A stretch of DNA of 64,000 nucleotides from Geodermatophilus normandii (lineage in GTDB: Bacteria > Actinomycetota > Actinomycetes > Mycobacteriales > Geodermatophilaceae), in assembly GCF_003182485.1 (NCBI RefSeq), contig NZ_QGTX01000001.1, positions 3,550,001-3,614,000 on the forward strand. Reading direction: 5' to 3'. The stretch's first letter is position 1, and the number at the start of each line of letters is the position of its first letter. Positions 54,780 through 63,249 of the stretch are shown here, one piece after another. The notes below the pieces were generated by a model. That model made no database searches, was not told where the DNA came from, and saw only the letters and a program-made list of their open reading frames with translations. A program made the translations under genes and the position numbers.

Positions 54780-55673
54780 TCAGTCGTCCGGGACGTCGGC
54801 GGCCGCTCCCACGAGGACCTCCGCCGGGCTGCCGGACCACCCCGCCGGGGCGACGTCGGCGACGACCGCGGTGACGTCGTCGCGGGTGCCGGCGGCCAGC
54901 GCGGCCATGACCAGCCGGGAGGCCGCGGCCCCGGGACGGCGCTCGGCACCCAGGACCCGCAGCAGCGTCGCGGCCGGCACCACCCCGGACAGTCCGTCGG
55001 AGCACAGCAGCAGGCGGTCGCCCGGCTCGGCGGCCACGGCGATCAGGTCGGCCGGGCCGGGGTCCGCCGAGCCGCCGAGGGCCCGCAGCAGCACCGAGCG
55101 CATGGGCGAGACGGCGGCCTCCTCGGGGGTGAGGTCCCCGGAGGCGACGAGGGCCTGCACCAGCGAGTGGTCGGTGGTCAGCCGCGTGAGGACGCCGGCG
55201 CGCAGCAGCAGCGCGCGGCTGTCCCCGACGTGGGCGACGACGACCCGCCCGTCGCGGGCCAGCACGGCGGCGGTGCAGGTGGTGGCCATGCCGGCCAGCG
55301 CCGGGTCCGCGGCGGCCGCGCGCACGGCGGCGTCGGCGGCGGCGAGCGCCGCGGCGAGACCGGCGTCGGGTGCGGCCTCGGTGCCGTCGGCGCGGGCCGC
55401 GGCCGCGTGGCGGACGACCTCGGCGACGGCGAGGCGGGCCGCGGTGGCCCCGCCCCGGTTGCCGCCGACGCCGTCGGCGACGACCAGCAGCCCGGGGCCG
55501 GCGTACCCCGCGTCCTGGTCGTGCCCGCGCGGGCCGGCGAGGGAGACCGCGGCGGGGTCGAGGACCAGCCGGTCGAGCCCGCCCCCGGCGCGTGCCCGCA
55601 CGGGCCTCCCGCCGGGCGCCTCGGCCGCGGGGAACCACGGCAGCGGCGTCGACGGGGCGGTCACGGCCGCCAT
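54780..55673 (-). CDS. PP2C family serine/threonine phosphatase
   Basis: A 297-residue phosphatase. Metal-site motifs are visible: AGPRGHDQDAGYAG, LLVVADGVGGNRGG, VVAHVGDSRALLLRAG, LLLCSDGLSGVV and TRDDVTAVVADV, the standard order of PP2C. It probably opposes a Ser/Thr kinase, which could include the one acting on GarA, but no kinase gene is in the window. ATG 55673. No membrane helix is present, unlike PstP. Confidence 0.93.
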   Translation of the reverse strand: MAAVTAPSTPLPWFPAAEAPGGRPVRARAGGGLDRLVLDPAAVSLAGPRGHDQDAGYAGPGLLVVADGVGGNRGGATAARLAVAEVVRHAAAARADGTEAAPDAGLAAALAAADAAVRAAAADPALAGMATTCTAAVLARDGRVVVAHVGDSRALLLRAGVLTRLTTDHSLVQALVASGDLTPEEAAVSPMRSVLLRALGGSADPGPADLIAVAAEPGDRLLLCSDGLSGVVPAATLLRVLGAERRPGAAASRLVMAALAAGTRDDVTAVVADVAPAGWSGSPAEVLVGAAADVPDD

Positions 55674-55761
55674 CCTGGCCCGCGCCGGCCCGGTCGGGAA
55701 CGCGACGGCGCGCCCCTGGGGACGGGAAGCTCCGCAGGGGCGCGGTCGTGCGGGGACCGGC

Positions 55762-56721
55762 TCAGACGACCGGTGCCCGGAAGGCCTCCCACGCGTTGCT
55801 CATCCGGGCCACCTGACCGGCGGAGAAGCGGTCCATGCAGAAGTCCTCGGCGTAGTCCATGAAGTTGTGGACCGGGTCGAGGCCGGGGTCGCGCGGGCAG
55901 CTGTCGCGGCCCTCGTCGGTGCAGGAGAAGGCCGGCAGCGCCTCGGCCGGGGTGTCGGTCACGTAGTCACCGGGGCCGTTGCAGCCGCCCTGGAAGGTGT
56001 GGAACAGGCCCAGCCAGTGGCCGACCTCGTGGGTGGCGGTGTCACCCTCGCCGTAGACGCCGTCGCCGGCGGTGCCGCCGGGCATCGACTCGTCGAGGAT
56101 GACGACGCCGTCCCGGTAGAGCTGACCGCCCTTGGCCGACTGCGGGAAGATCGCCCAGCCGAGCAGGCCCGCACCGATGTCGGCGACGTAGACGTTCAGC
56201 GTCTCGGCACCGCCGACGTGCAGGGCGCTCTTGGCCGCCCGCTCCTCCTTGCTGCCGGGGACCATCGTCGCCCAGGCCGGATCGACGGTCCACGTCGTCT
56301 CGGCGGGGTCGTAGGCAAAGCGGAACGGCGTGTCCGGCGAGATCCCCGCCTGACCGTCGAAGGCGTCGTTGAGCACGTCGATCTGGTCGGCGATCTGCTG
56401 CTCCCGACGCGCCCGCTCGGCGTCGGTCAGCTCGGTCGCGGTGATGACGTGGAAGACCGTCCAGATCGTCACCGAGCCGGCCGCCAGGACCGGGCGGCTC
56501 TGGGGGTTGCCCAGCGCGGCGGCGTGGTAGGCGGAGAGGGCGTTCGGCTCGCTGCGGGTGGCGCCGGGGCGCACCCGGGCGGCGACGTCCCCGCTGCCGG
56601 CGGGATCCGCGCACGCGGCGGCACCGACGGGCTCGGCCGGGGCGCCGGCGGCCGGCGCGGTGGTCAGGGTCAGCGCCATGGCGGCGCCGAGGGTGCAGAC
56701 GGTCCGGCGCAGTCGGGTCAC
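55762..56721 (-). CDS. Secreted M43-type zinc metalloprotease
   Basis: A 319-residue metzincin. A Sec signal peptide (TRLRRTVCTLGAAMALTLTTAPAAGAPAEP, span) precedes a pro-like region. The zinc site HEVGHWLGLFH (HExxHxxGxxH) and the Met-turn HNFMDYAEDFCMD are complete. Six cysteines around the site (CNGPG, SCTDEG, DSCPRD, DFCMD) suggest disulfides, as in pappalysin-like M43B enzymes. GGAGG seven bases before GTG 56721. Substrate unknown. Confidence 0.92.
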   Translation of the reverse strand: MTRLRRTVCTLGAAMALTLTTAPAAGAPAEPVGAAACADPAGSGDVAARVRPGATRSEPNALSAYHAAALGNPQSRPVLAAGSVTIWTVFHVITATELTDAERARREQQIADQIDVLNDAFDGQAGISPDTPFRFAYDPAETTWTVDPAWATMVPGSKEERAAKSALHVGGAETLNVYVADIGAGLLGWAIFPQSAKGGQLYRDGVVILDESMPGGTAGDGVYGEGDTATHEVGHWLGLFHTFQGGCNGPGDYVTDTPAEALPAFSCTDEGRDSCPRDPGLDPVHNFMDYAEDFCMDRFSAGQVARMSNAWEAFRAPVV

Positions 56722-56879
56722 GGGGGCCTCCGGAGCTCGGGGCGGATCGGCTCCCCACCTCCGCCGGGACGGGCTGTGGGGTGCGCGGGAGCCAACCACA
56801 TCCCGGATCCGTGTGGTCCGTCGGGCTGTGCCACAGGTCACACTCCCAGCGACCTCAGCCGACGGCGTCCCGCGTCCGC

Positions 56880-57155
56880 AGCGCCCGTCGAGCACCGCGA
56901 CGGCGTCGGCGGCGAGGTCGCGGACCGCGTACGGCACGCGGTCGGACACGGCGCTGCTGCGGCCGGTGTCGGGTGGTCGTGGCGGACCACCCGGTGCTGG
57001 GCGGCGAGCAGGTCGGCGAGCTCCCCGGGCCGGCCCAGCCCGCCGGCGTCGGCGCCGATGGCCAGCAGCAGCGGCGGTGCGGCGGGGTCGCCGTGCTCCT
57101 CCGCCCACAGGTCGATCCCCTCGGCACTGCTCACCCGGTGCTCCGTCGTCCTCAC
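56880..57155 (-). pseudogene. Alpha/beta-hydrolase fragment, frameshifted and truncated
   Basis: The first 50 or so residues match an alpha/beta hydrolase opening (VSSAEGIDLWAEEHGDPAAPPLLLAIGADAGGLGR span, then HRVVRHDHP). The oxyanion/next-strand piece DTGRSSAVSDRVPYAVRDLAADAVAVLDGR continues only in another frame, so there is a frameshift at about 56980. After DGR homology ends; the nucleophile Ser elbow and the rest of the family (about 180 residues) are gone. This is a decayed gene. Confidence 0.72.
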
Positions 57156-57216
57156 GCGGCGCAGCCTGCCCGCCTCCGCCGCGGGCCGTCGAGCGAGATG
57201 CGGGGAGACTGGCGCG

Positions 57217-57426
57217 GTGACGAGCACAGGGGGCGGGCACGCGGCCGGCCGCGACCAGGAGAGCAGCCGGGCGCACGCCGTCCCCCGCGAGGCCGCCGAC
57301 GGGCCGCCGCCGTGGGTGGCGGCCTGCGGCACGCCGGTCGCCGTCGTCCAGGGGGCCTGGAACGGCCGCCGCGGGCTCGGCGCCGACGACGTCTGCCCCG
57401 AGTGCCGCCGGCTCGTGCCGGCGTGA
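57217..57426 (+). CDS. Small putative zinc-binding protein
   Basis: A 69-residue protein with hydrophobic WVAACGTPVAVVQGAW and the C-terminal ADDVCPECRRLVPA. One CxxC plus an upstream Cys could hold a metal. The start GTG 57217 has GGGGAG upstream at a fair distance. Short proteins ending in CPECRRL are frequent next to alpha/beta-hydrolase or unrelated genes in actinobacteria; function unknown. It is oriented opposite to the hydrolase remnant and followed by a hairpin. Confidence 0.6.
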   Translation: MTSTGGGHAAGRDQESSRAHAVPREAADGPPPWVAACGTPVAVVQGAWNGRRGLGADDVCPECRRLVPA

Positions 57427-57453
57427 GACCGCCCCGTCCTGGCTCACCCCGGT

Positions 57454-57489
57454 GCGTCCTGGCTCGCCGTCGGCACCGAGCCAGGACGC
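57454..57489. terminator. 13-bp perfect hairpin terminator
   Basis: GCGTCCTGGCTCG and CGAGCCAGGACGC with a 10-base loop between the converging small gene and histidine kinase. The left arm's GTCCTGGCTC occurs a second time 21 bases upstream, so an alternative stem can form. Confidence 0.8.
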
Positions 57490-57501
57490 GGCACGACCAG
57501 G

Positions 57502-59079
57502 TCAGCTGATCGTGCTGGGGACCACCGCGGGGTCCTCGGCGTCGTCCTCGAGCTCGGCCACCGTCGCGCCGGGCAGCCGCACGGTGAGGACCGTCCGCCC
57601 GGGCCGGCTGTCCACGCCCACGGTCCCGCCGTGCCCCTCGACGACGGCGGCCACGATGGCCAGGCCCAGGCCGGTGCTGCCGCTGGCCCGCGAGCGGGAG
57701 GCGTCGCCGCGGGCGAACCGCTCGAACACCCCGGGCTGCAGGTCGGCGGGGATGCCCGGGCCGTCGTCGGCGACCTCGAGGACCGCGGTGCCGTCCTCGG
57801 CGCGCAGCCGGGTGGTCGCGGTGGTGCCCGGCGGGGTGTGCGTGCGGACGTTGGCCAGCAGGTTGGCCAGCACCTGGTGCAGCCGGGCGGCGTCGCCGGG
57901 GGCCAGGACGGCGGCGGCGGGCAGGTCCACCCGCCAGTGGTGGGCCGGCCCGGCGGCGTGGGCGTCGCTGACGGCGTCCATGACCAGGCCGGTGAGGTCC
58001 ACGGTGCCCACCGCCAGCTCCCGGCCGGCGTCGAGGCGGGCGAGCAGCAGCAGGTCGTCGACCAGGCCGGACATGCGCACCGCCTCGGCCTCCACCCGGC
58101 GCAGCGAGGCGTCGGCGTCCTCGGGCAGCCCGCCGCGCCGGCGCACCAGCTCGGTGTAGCCGCGGATGGAGGTGACCGGGGTGCGCAGCTCGTGGCTGGC
58201 GTCGGCGACGAAGCGGCGGAGCCGGGTCTCCGAGGCCTGGCGGGCGGCGATGCCGGACTCCACCGAGTCCAGCAGCCGGTTGAGCGCCGCGCCGACCCGG
58301 CCGACCTCGGTCCGCGGGTCGGTGTGCGCGGCCGGCACCCGCTCGGCCAGGCGCACCTCGCCGCTGGAGAGCGGCAGCTCGGCGACCCGCCCGGCCGTGG
58401 CCGCCACCCGGTGCAGCGGCCGCAGCGTGCGGCCCACGACCACCGCCCCGACGGCGCCGGCGGCCAGCAGCCCGAGCAGGCCCGCGACCACCTCGACGGC
58501 GACCAGCCGCGCGAGGGCGGCCTCGGCGGAGGCCAGCGGCAGGCCGGTGACGATCGTCCCGCCGCCGGTCGCGGTCGCGACCACCCGGTAGTCGCCGAGC
58601 GACCCGAGGTCGACGGTCCGTGCGGCGCCGTCGGGGGGGACGCCGGCCAGGACCGCGACCCGCTGCTCGGGGAGCGCCTCGCCGTCGCCCTCGGCCCCGA
58701 TCACGGCGGACTCCACCACGGCGCCGTCCACGACCCGGGCGCCCAGGGTGCCGTCCCCCTGGCCGGGGACGAGCAGGAAGTCCGGGCCGTCCCCGTCGCC
58801 CGCCTCGCCGTCGCCCGCCTCGCCGTCGCCCGCCTCGCCGTCGCCCGCCTCGCCGTCGCGGGGGCCGCCGTCGGCGTGCGCCGACCGGTCCACGGCGGCG
58901 GCCAGCCGGTCGTCGACCTGGCCGAGCAGCTCCCCGCGGACGGCGGCGGTGGCGGCGGTCCCCACCACGGCGAGGACGACCGCCAGCGGCACCAGGAAGG
59001 CCCACAGCAGCCGCGCCCGCAGCGAGCGGGGCCGGGCCCGCCGCGTCAGGAGCCGCGCCGGGAGCTCACGCGGGGTCAT
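57502..59079 (-). CDS. Membrane sensor histidine kinase
   Basis: A 525-residue two-component kinase: helix 1 (LLWAFLVPLAVVLAVVGTAAT), a 110-residue external sensor, helix 2 (VVAGLLGLLAAGAVGAVVVG), HAMP-like linker, HisKA with phosphorylated His in DASHELRTPVTSIRGY (about residue 299), and HATPase_c with N box LANLLANVRTH, G1 DDGPGIP and G2 GSTGLGLAIV. The sensor starts with four GDGEA units encoded by a 15-bp tandem repeat. No response regulator gene is adjacent; the upstream neighbour is a divergent P-type ATPase. Confidence 0.94.
   Translation of the reverse strand: MTPRELPARLLTRRARPRSLRARLLWAFLVPLAVVLAVVGTAATAAVRGELLGQVDDRLAAAVDRSAHADGGPRDGEAGDGEAGDGEAGDGEAGDGDGPDFLLVPGQGDGTLGARVVDGAVVESAVIGAEGDGEALPEQRVAVLAGVPPDGAARTVDLGSLGDYRVVATATGGGTIVTGLPLASAEAALARLVAVEVVAGLLGLLAAGAVGAVVVGRTLRPLHRVAATAGRVAELPLSSGEVRLAERVPAAHTDPRTEVGRVGAALNRLLDSVESGIAARQASETRLRRFVADASHELRTPVTSIRGYTELVRRRGGLPEDADASLRRVEAEAVRMSGLVDDLLLLARLDAGRELAVGTVDLTGLVMDAVSDAHAAGPAHHWRVDLPAAAVLAPGDAARLHQVLANLLANVRTHTPPGTTATTRLRAEDGTAVLEVADDGPGIPADLQPGVFERFARGDASRSRASGSTGLGLAIVAAVVEGHGGTVGVDSRPGRTVLTVRLPGATVAELEDDAEDPAVVPSTIS
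58795..58860 (-). repeat. 15-bp in-frame minisatellite in the histidine kinase
   Basis: Four near-identical copies of CCTCGCCGTCGCCCG (plus strand) encode GDGEA repeats in the external sensor domain. Copy number could vary by slippage without breaking the frame. Confidence 0.85.
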
Positions 59080-59191
59080 GCCGTCACGGTGCGCGGCGAG
59101 GCTGCGGGTTGCCTGGACGCCGGGCGGGAGCCGGCTGGGGAACACGCGCCGCGCCCTGCTGGCTGCCGCCGGGCCTGTCATCGTCGTCCCG

Positions 59192-61753
59192 GTGAAGACG
59201 CAGTCGCCTCCTCCCGCGCCCCGCACGGCGGAGGCCGGCGGCCTGACCGCGGCCGAGGCGCGGGAGCGGCACCGGCGCGGGGAGGGCAACGTCGCGGTGA
59301 GCGCGAGCTCGCGCAGCTACGGCGTCATCCTGCGCACGAACGTCTTCTCCTTCTTCAACGTCATCCTGTTCACCATCGGCGCCGCGCTGCTGGCGCTGGG
59401 GCGCTACAGCGACGCCTTCACCAGCGTGGGCCTGGGCCTGGTCAACGCCGCGATCAGCGCCGTGCAGGAGATCCGCGCCAAGCGCAAGCTCGACCGGCTG
59501 CAGCTGCTGGCGCGGGGCACGGTGACGGTGGTCCGCGACGGCGCCGACGCCGAGGTGCCGCCCGAGCAGGTCGTGCGCGGCGACGTGCTGCGGCTGGCGC
59601 CCGGAGGGCAGGTCGTCGTCGACGGGCCGGTGCTCGACGGGCGGGTGGAGGTCGACGAGTCGCTGCTCACCGGCGAGTCCGAGGCACTGCCCAAGGCGGC
59701 CGGCGCCGAACTGCTGTCGGGCTCCTTCGTCGTGGGCGGCCGGGGCACGCAGCTGGCCCGCGACGTCGGGGCGGCGTCCTACGCGGGGCGGCTGACCGCC
59801 GAGGCGCGGCGGGTCTCCACCGACAGGACCCCGCTGCAGCGGCGGATCGACTTCGTCGTCCGGCTGGTCATGCTGCTGGTCCTGCTGATGAGCGTGACGA
59901 TCCTGGCGCAGGCCGCGCTCGAGGGGTTCACGCTGGTGCGGACGGTGCAGACCACCGCGGTGCTCTCGGGCCTGGTGCCCTACGGGCTGTTCTTCCTCGT
60001 CGCCGTCGCCTACACCGTGGGCGCGGCGAAGAGCGCCGGGCGCGGGGCGCTGGTGCAGCAGGTGAACGCGGTGGAGTCGGTGAGCAACGTCGACGTCGTC
60101 TGCACCGACAAGACCGGCACCCTGACCACCGGGCGGCTGTCGCTGGCGGGGGTGCGCCCGGTCGGCGACCTGCCCGCCGGGGAGGTCGAGCGGCTGCTCG
60201 GGTCGATGGCCCGCAGCACCGCCGCGGGCAACCTGACCACGGCGGCGCTGGCGCAGGCCCTGCCCGGGGAGCCGGTGCCGGTCACCGAGGAGGTGCCGTT
60301 CTCCTCCGCGCTGCGCTGGAGCGCGCAGCGCACCCCCGACGCCGTGCTGGTCCTCGGCGCCCCCGACACCCTCGCGCCGCGGCTGACCGGCCCGCCGCTG
60401 GACGCGCCGGTGCGCGAGCTCACCGCGCGGGGCCTGCGGGTGCTCGTCCTGGCCCGCGCCGGCCGGGACGCCCCGCTGCGCGACGACGCCGGCCGCGCCC
60501 GGCTGCCGGCGCTGGAGCCGCTCGCGGTCGTCGCGCTGGCCGACGAGCTGCGCCCCGACGTCGTCGAGACCCTCGCCCGGCTCACCGCCGACGGGATCGC
60601 GGTCAAGGTCGTGTCCGGCGACGACCCGTCCACGGTGGCCGCGCTGGCCCGGCAGGCCGGTCTCGAGCCCGGGGAGCCGGTGGCCGGCCCGGCGCTGGAG
60701 GGGGCGTCGGAGCCGGAGCTGGACGCCGTCGTGGGGCGGACGACGGTGTTCGGGCGGATCGCGCCGGAGCAGAAGGAGCGCCTGGTCGACGCGCTGCGCC
60801 GGCAGGGGGCCTACGTGGCCATGGTCGGCGACGGCGTCAACGACGCCCGCGCGCTCAAGCGGGCGCACGTGGGCGTGGCGATGGCCAGCGGCAGCGCGGT
60901 CACCCGCGACGTCGCCGACATCGTGCTGACCGAGGACTCGCTGGGCGCGCTGCTGCCGGCCGCGCACGAGGGCCGCCGGATCATCACCGGCATCAGCACC
61001 TCGATGCAGGTGTTCCTGGCGCGGGTGGGCACGCAGGGGCTGGTCATCCTCGCCGTCACCATGCTGGGGCTGGGCTTCCCCTACTCGCCCGCGAACGTCG
61101 GGCTGACGCTGCTGACCGTCGGTGTCCCCACGCTGTTCCTCACGGCCTGGGCCCGCCCGCAGGCGCCCGACCCGCACCTGCTCACCACGCTGTGGCGGTT
61201 CGTCGTCCCGGCGATGCTGGTCACCGCGGCGGGGGGCGTGGCGGTCTACGCCCGGCACTACACGCAGCTGCTCGAGGGGCTGGACCCGGCCCGCACGCCG
61301 GCCTCCGTCGTCGCGGCGTTCGAGGACTACACCGGCCTGTCCTCCGACGACGTCGGGTTCGCCGAGGCCGCGGCCACCATCGGTGCCCAGACGGCGCTGT
61401 CGACGTTCGTCTCCTACGCCGCCTTCCTGCTCGTGCTGTTCCTCAAGCCGCCCAACCGGTGGTTCGCCGCGTGGACCCGGCCCGACGGCGACCGGCGGCC
61501 GGCGCTGCTCGTGGTCGCGCTGGTCGTGGTGTTCTCCGCCGGGCTGTTCTGGCCGGCGTTCACCGACTACTTCGGCCTCACCCAGGCCGCCGAGCCGGTC
61601 TTCCAGACCGTGGTGCCGGCGCTGGTGCTCTGGTTCGCGGTGCTGACGGCGGCCTACCGGCTGCGCCTGCTGGAGCGGGCGCTCGGCCTGACCGGGGTGG
61701 TCAGCCCGCTGCAGCCGCCGGGGACGCGGGACCCAGGAGCCCGGCGAGGCTGA
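59192..61753 (+). CDS. Cation-translocating P-type ATPase (CtpE-like)
   Basis: An 853-residue P2-like ATPase. TGES is in DESLLTGESEALPK, the phosphorylated Asp in VVCTDKTGTLTTG (about residue 307), KVVSGDDPSTV and MVGDGVNDARALKRAHVGVAM complete the P and hinge motifs. Eight to ten helices are visible, with a VPYGLFF motif in helix 4. This pattern fits the CtpE group, implicated in Ca2+ uptake in mycobacteria; the ion here is inferred only. GTG 59192. Its 3' end overlaps the P-loop gene by 53 bases. Confidence 0.92.
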   Translation: MKTQSPPPAPRTAEAGGLTAAEARERHRRGEGNVAVSASSRSYGVILRTNVFSFFNVILFTIGAALLALGRYSDAFTSVGLGLVNAAISAVQEIRAKRKLDRLQLLARGTVTVVRDGADAEVPPEQVVRGDVLRLAPGGQVVVDGPVLDGRVEVDESLLTGESEALPKAAGAELLSGSFVVGGRGTQLARDVGAASYAGRLTAEARRVSTDRTPLQRRIDFVVRLVMLLVLLMSVTILAQAALEGFTLVRTVQTTAVLSGLVPYGLFFLVAVAYTVGAAKSAGRGALVQQVNAVESVSNVDVVCTDKTGTLTTGRLSLAGVRPVGDLPAGEVERLLGSMARSTAAGNLTTAALAQALPGEPVPVTEEVPFSSALRWSAQRTPDAVLVLGAPDTLAPRLTGPPLDAPVRELTARGLRVLVLARAGRDAPLRDDAGRARLPALEPLAVVALADELRPDVVETLARLTADGIAVKVVSGDDPSTVAALARQAGLEPGEPVAGPALEGASEPELDAVVGRTTVFGRIAPEQKERLVDALRRQGAYVAMVGDGVNDARALKRAHVGVAMASGSAVTRDVADIVLTEDSLGALLPAAHEGRRIITGISTSMQVFLARVGTQGLVILAVTMLGLGFPYSPANVGLTLLTVGVPTLFLTAWARPQAPDPHLLTTLWRFVVPAMLVTAAGGVAVYARHYTQLLEGLDPARTPASVVAAFEDYTGLSSDDVGFAEAAATIGAQTALSTFVSYAAFLLVLFLKPPNRWFAAWTRPDGDRRPALLVVALVVVFSAGLFWPAFTDYFGLTQAAEPVFQTVVPALVLWFAVLTAAYRLRLLERALGLTGVVSPLQPPGTRDPGARRG

Positions 61754-62285
61754 GCCGGGCGGCTCCCGGGCGGTCGAGGACGAGCACGGCGCCGGGCGGC
61801 GGCCCGGCCGCGAGGTAGCGGGCCCAGCGGGCGTCGTGGCGGCGCATGCGGCCCTCGGGGATGCGGCGGCCGCGGATCCGCTGGCCCTCGGCGGCGTCGC
61901 CGGCGCTGACGTCGAGGAGCACGAGGCGGACGGCGCGGCCCGCCCGACGGGCGGTGGCCAGCACCACCGGGCGCCACCAGCGGCTGGTCCACGGATCGGC
62001 GAGCACGACGACCGGAGCCGGCCCGGCGGTCGCCCGCAGCACGCGGACGCGGTGCCGGGCGTGCACGAACGGGCGCACGAACCGGTAGGGCACGCGGGCG
62101 GAGGTGCGCCAGCGGGCGGCGACGTCCTCGGAGTCGACGGCGGTCACGCCCGGGACGCCGTCGCCGAGCAGCCGGCGCACCATCGTGGTCTTGCCGCTGC
62201 CGGGCAGCCCGCCGACGACGACCAGCGTGCGGGCCGCATCGGCGCCCCGCCCCTCGGGCGCGGTCGTCGGCAACGTGCTGGTCAC
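61701..62285 (-). CDS. P-loop ATPase/kinase-like protein
   Basis: A 194-residue AAA-type (zeta-toxin/kinase-like) NTPase with Walker A VVGGLPGSGKTTMVRRL (about residues 22-38) and a DSEDV second acidic motif, then an RGRRIPEGRMRRHDARWARYL basic helix typical of small nucleotide-dependent kinases. AGGAGG five bases before GTG 62285. Its 3' end runs into the P-type ATPase gene for 53 bases, an uncommon convergent overlap. Substrate unknown. Confidence 0.85.
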   Translation of the reverse strand: MTSTLPTTAPEGRGADAARTLVVVGGLPGSGKTTMVRRLLGDGVPGVTAVDSEDVAARWRTSARVPYRFVRPFVHARHRVRVLRATAGPAPVVVLADPWTSRWWRPVVLATARRAGRAVRLVLLDVSAGDAAEGQRIRGRRIPEGRMRRHDARWARYLAAGPPPGAVLVLDRPGAARLSLAGLLGPASPAAAAG

Positions 62286-62364
62286 GGGGTCCTCCTGTCC
62301 GGCGGAGCGGGGGACGCTACCGGCGACGGGCGCCGCGTGGCCGGTCCGCGGGCGCGGGTGCGGA

Positions 62365-62399
62365 GCGGCGCCGCCCTCCCCAACGGAGGACGGCGCCGC
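62365..62399. terminator. 15-bp hairpin (one mismatch) after the secreted acidic protein gene
   Basis: GCGGCGCCG-CCCTCC and GGAGGA-CGGCGCCGC around a 5-base loop, 15 bases beyond the stop. Likely terminator. Confidence 0.75.
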
Positions 62400-62414
62400 G
62401 GAGTGCCGGGACGG

Positions 62415-63041
62415 TCAGTTGCCGTCGTCGGTGCTGCCGTCGTCGGTGCTGCCGTCGTCGGGGTCGTCCTGGCCGCCGCGTCCGCCGCGGGGGCGGTCGA
62501 GGTCGACGCCGGTGCCGGTGACCAGGTCGGTCATCCGGGTCTCCAGGTCGGCGGCGCGCTCGTCGGCCTCCTCCTGGGTCAGCCGGCCGTCGGCGACGGC
62601 GTCGTCGAGGCGGTCCTGGGCGGCCTGCACCAGCGCGGCGACGAGGTCGTCGACGGCCACGCCCCGGTCCCCGGCCACCGAGGCCAGGCTGGCGTCGTCG
62701 GCCTCGAGCGCGGTGCGCAGGTCGTCCTCGGACAGGCCGAGGGTGTCGGCGGCGACGGAGAGGTCCAGGCCCCTGCCGCCGCCGTGCCCGTGGCCGCCGC
62801 CGAGGCCGTGGCCGCCGCCGAGGCCCGCGTCGCCGAGCGTGGTGGCCACCTCGTCGGCCTGGTCGGAGGTGATGGAGCCGTCGTCGACCAGCCCGGAGAG
62901 GGCGTCGCGGATGCGGTCCTCGGCCGAGGTGGCCGAGACCTCGGTGGTCGTGTCGTCGTCGGCCATGGCCGGGACGGCGGAGGCGAGGCCGCCGACGGCC
63001 AGGACGCCGGCCGTGGTGGCGAGCACGATCTTCTTGCGCAC
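62415..63041 (-). CDS. Secreted acidic helical protein, GH-repeat region
   Basis: A 208-residue exported protein: signal peptide MRKKIVLATTAGVLAVGGLASAVPAMA (span, cleavage after AMA), then two similar helical blocks, each with SEEDL/SQADEVA-like short helices (DRIRDALSGLVDDGSITSDQADEV and DRLDDAVADGRLTQEEADERAADL). Between them is a Gly/His cluster GGGHGLGGGHGHGGGRG. The end is DDGSTDDGSTDDG. The paired helices are reminiscent of a small secreted four-helix domain; the His cluster could hold metal. Unrecognised family. GTG 63041. Confidence 0.75.
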   Translation of the reverse strand: MRKKIVLATTAGVLAVGGLASAVPAMADDDTTTEVSATSAEDRIRDALSGLVDDGSITSDQADEVATTLGDAGLGGGHGLGGGHGHGGGRGLDLSVAADTLGLSEDDLRTALEADDASLASVAGDRGVAVDDLVAALVQAAQDRLDDAVADGRLTQEEADERAADLETRMTDLVTGTGVDLDRPRGGRGGQDDPDDGSTDDGSTDDGN

Positions 63042-63249
63042 GGGGTTCTCCTCGTTCGGGCGGCCGGCGGGTCCGGCCGTCCTCCCGACCATCGGAGGGG
63101 TTCCTGGGACGGTCCTGTCAGGGGGCCGTGGCGGGACTGTGGACCTCCCCCGGCGGCGGCGTCCCCCATGTCCGCCCTGGTGGGGGCCGCGCGGCCGGGA
63201 GGCGAGCGGACACACGATCGTCACCTCCCCGCCGAGGAAGAGGTCCAAG

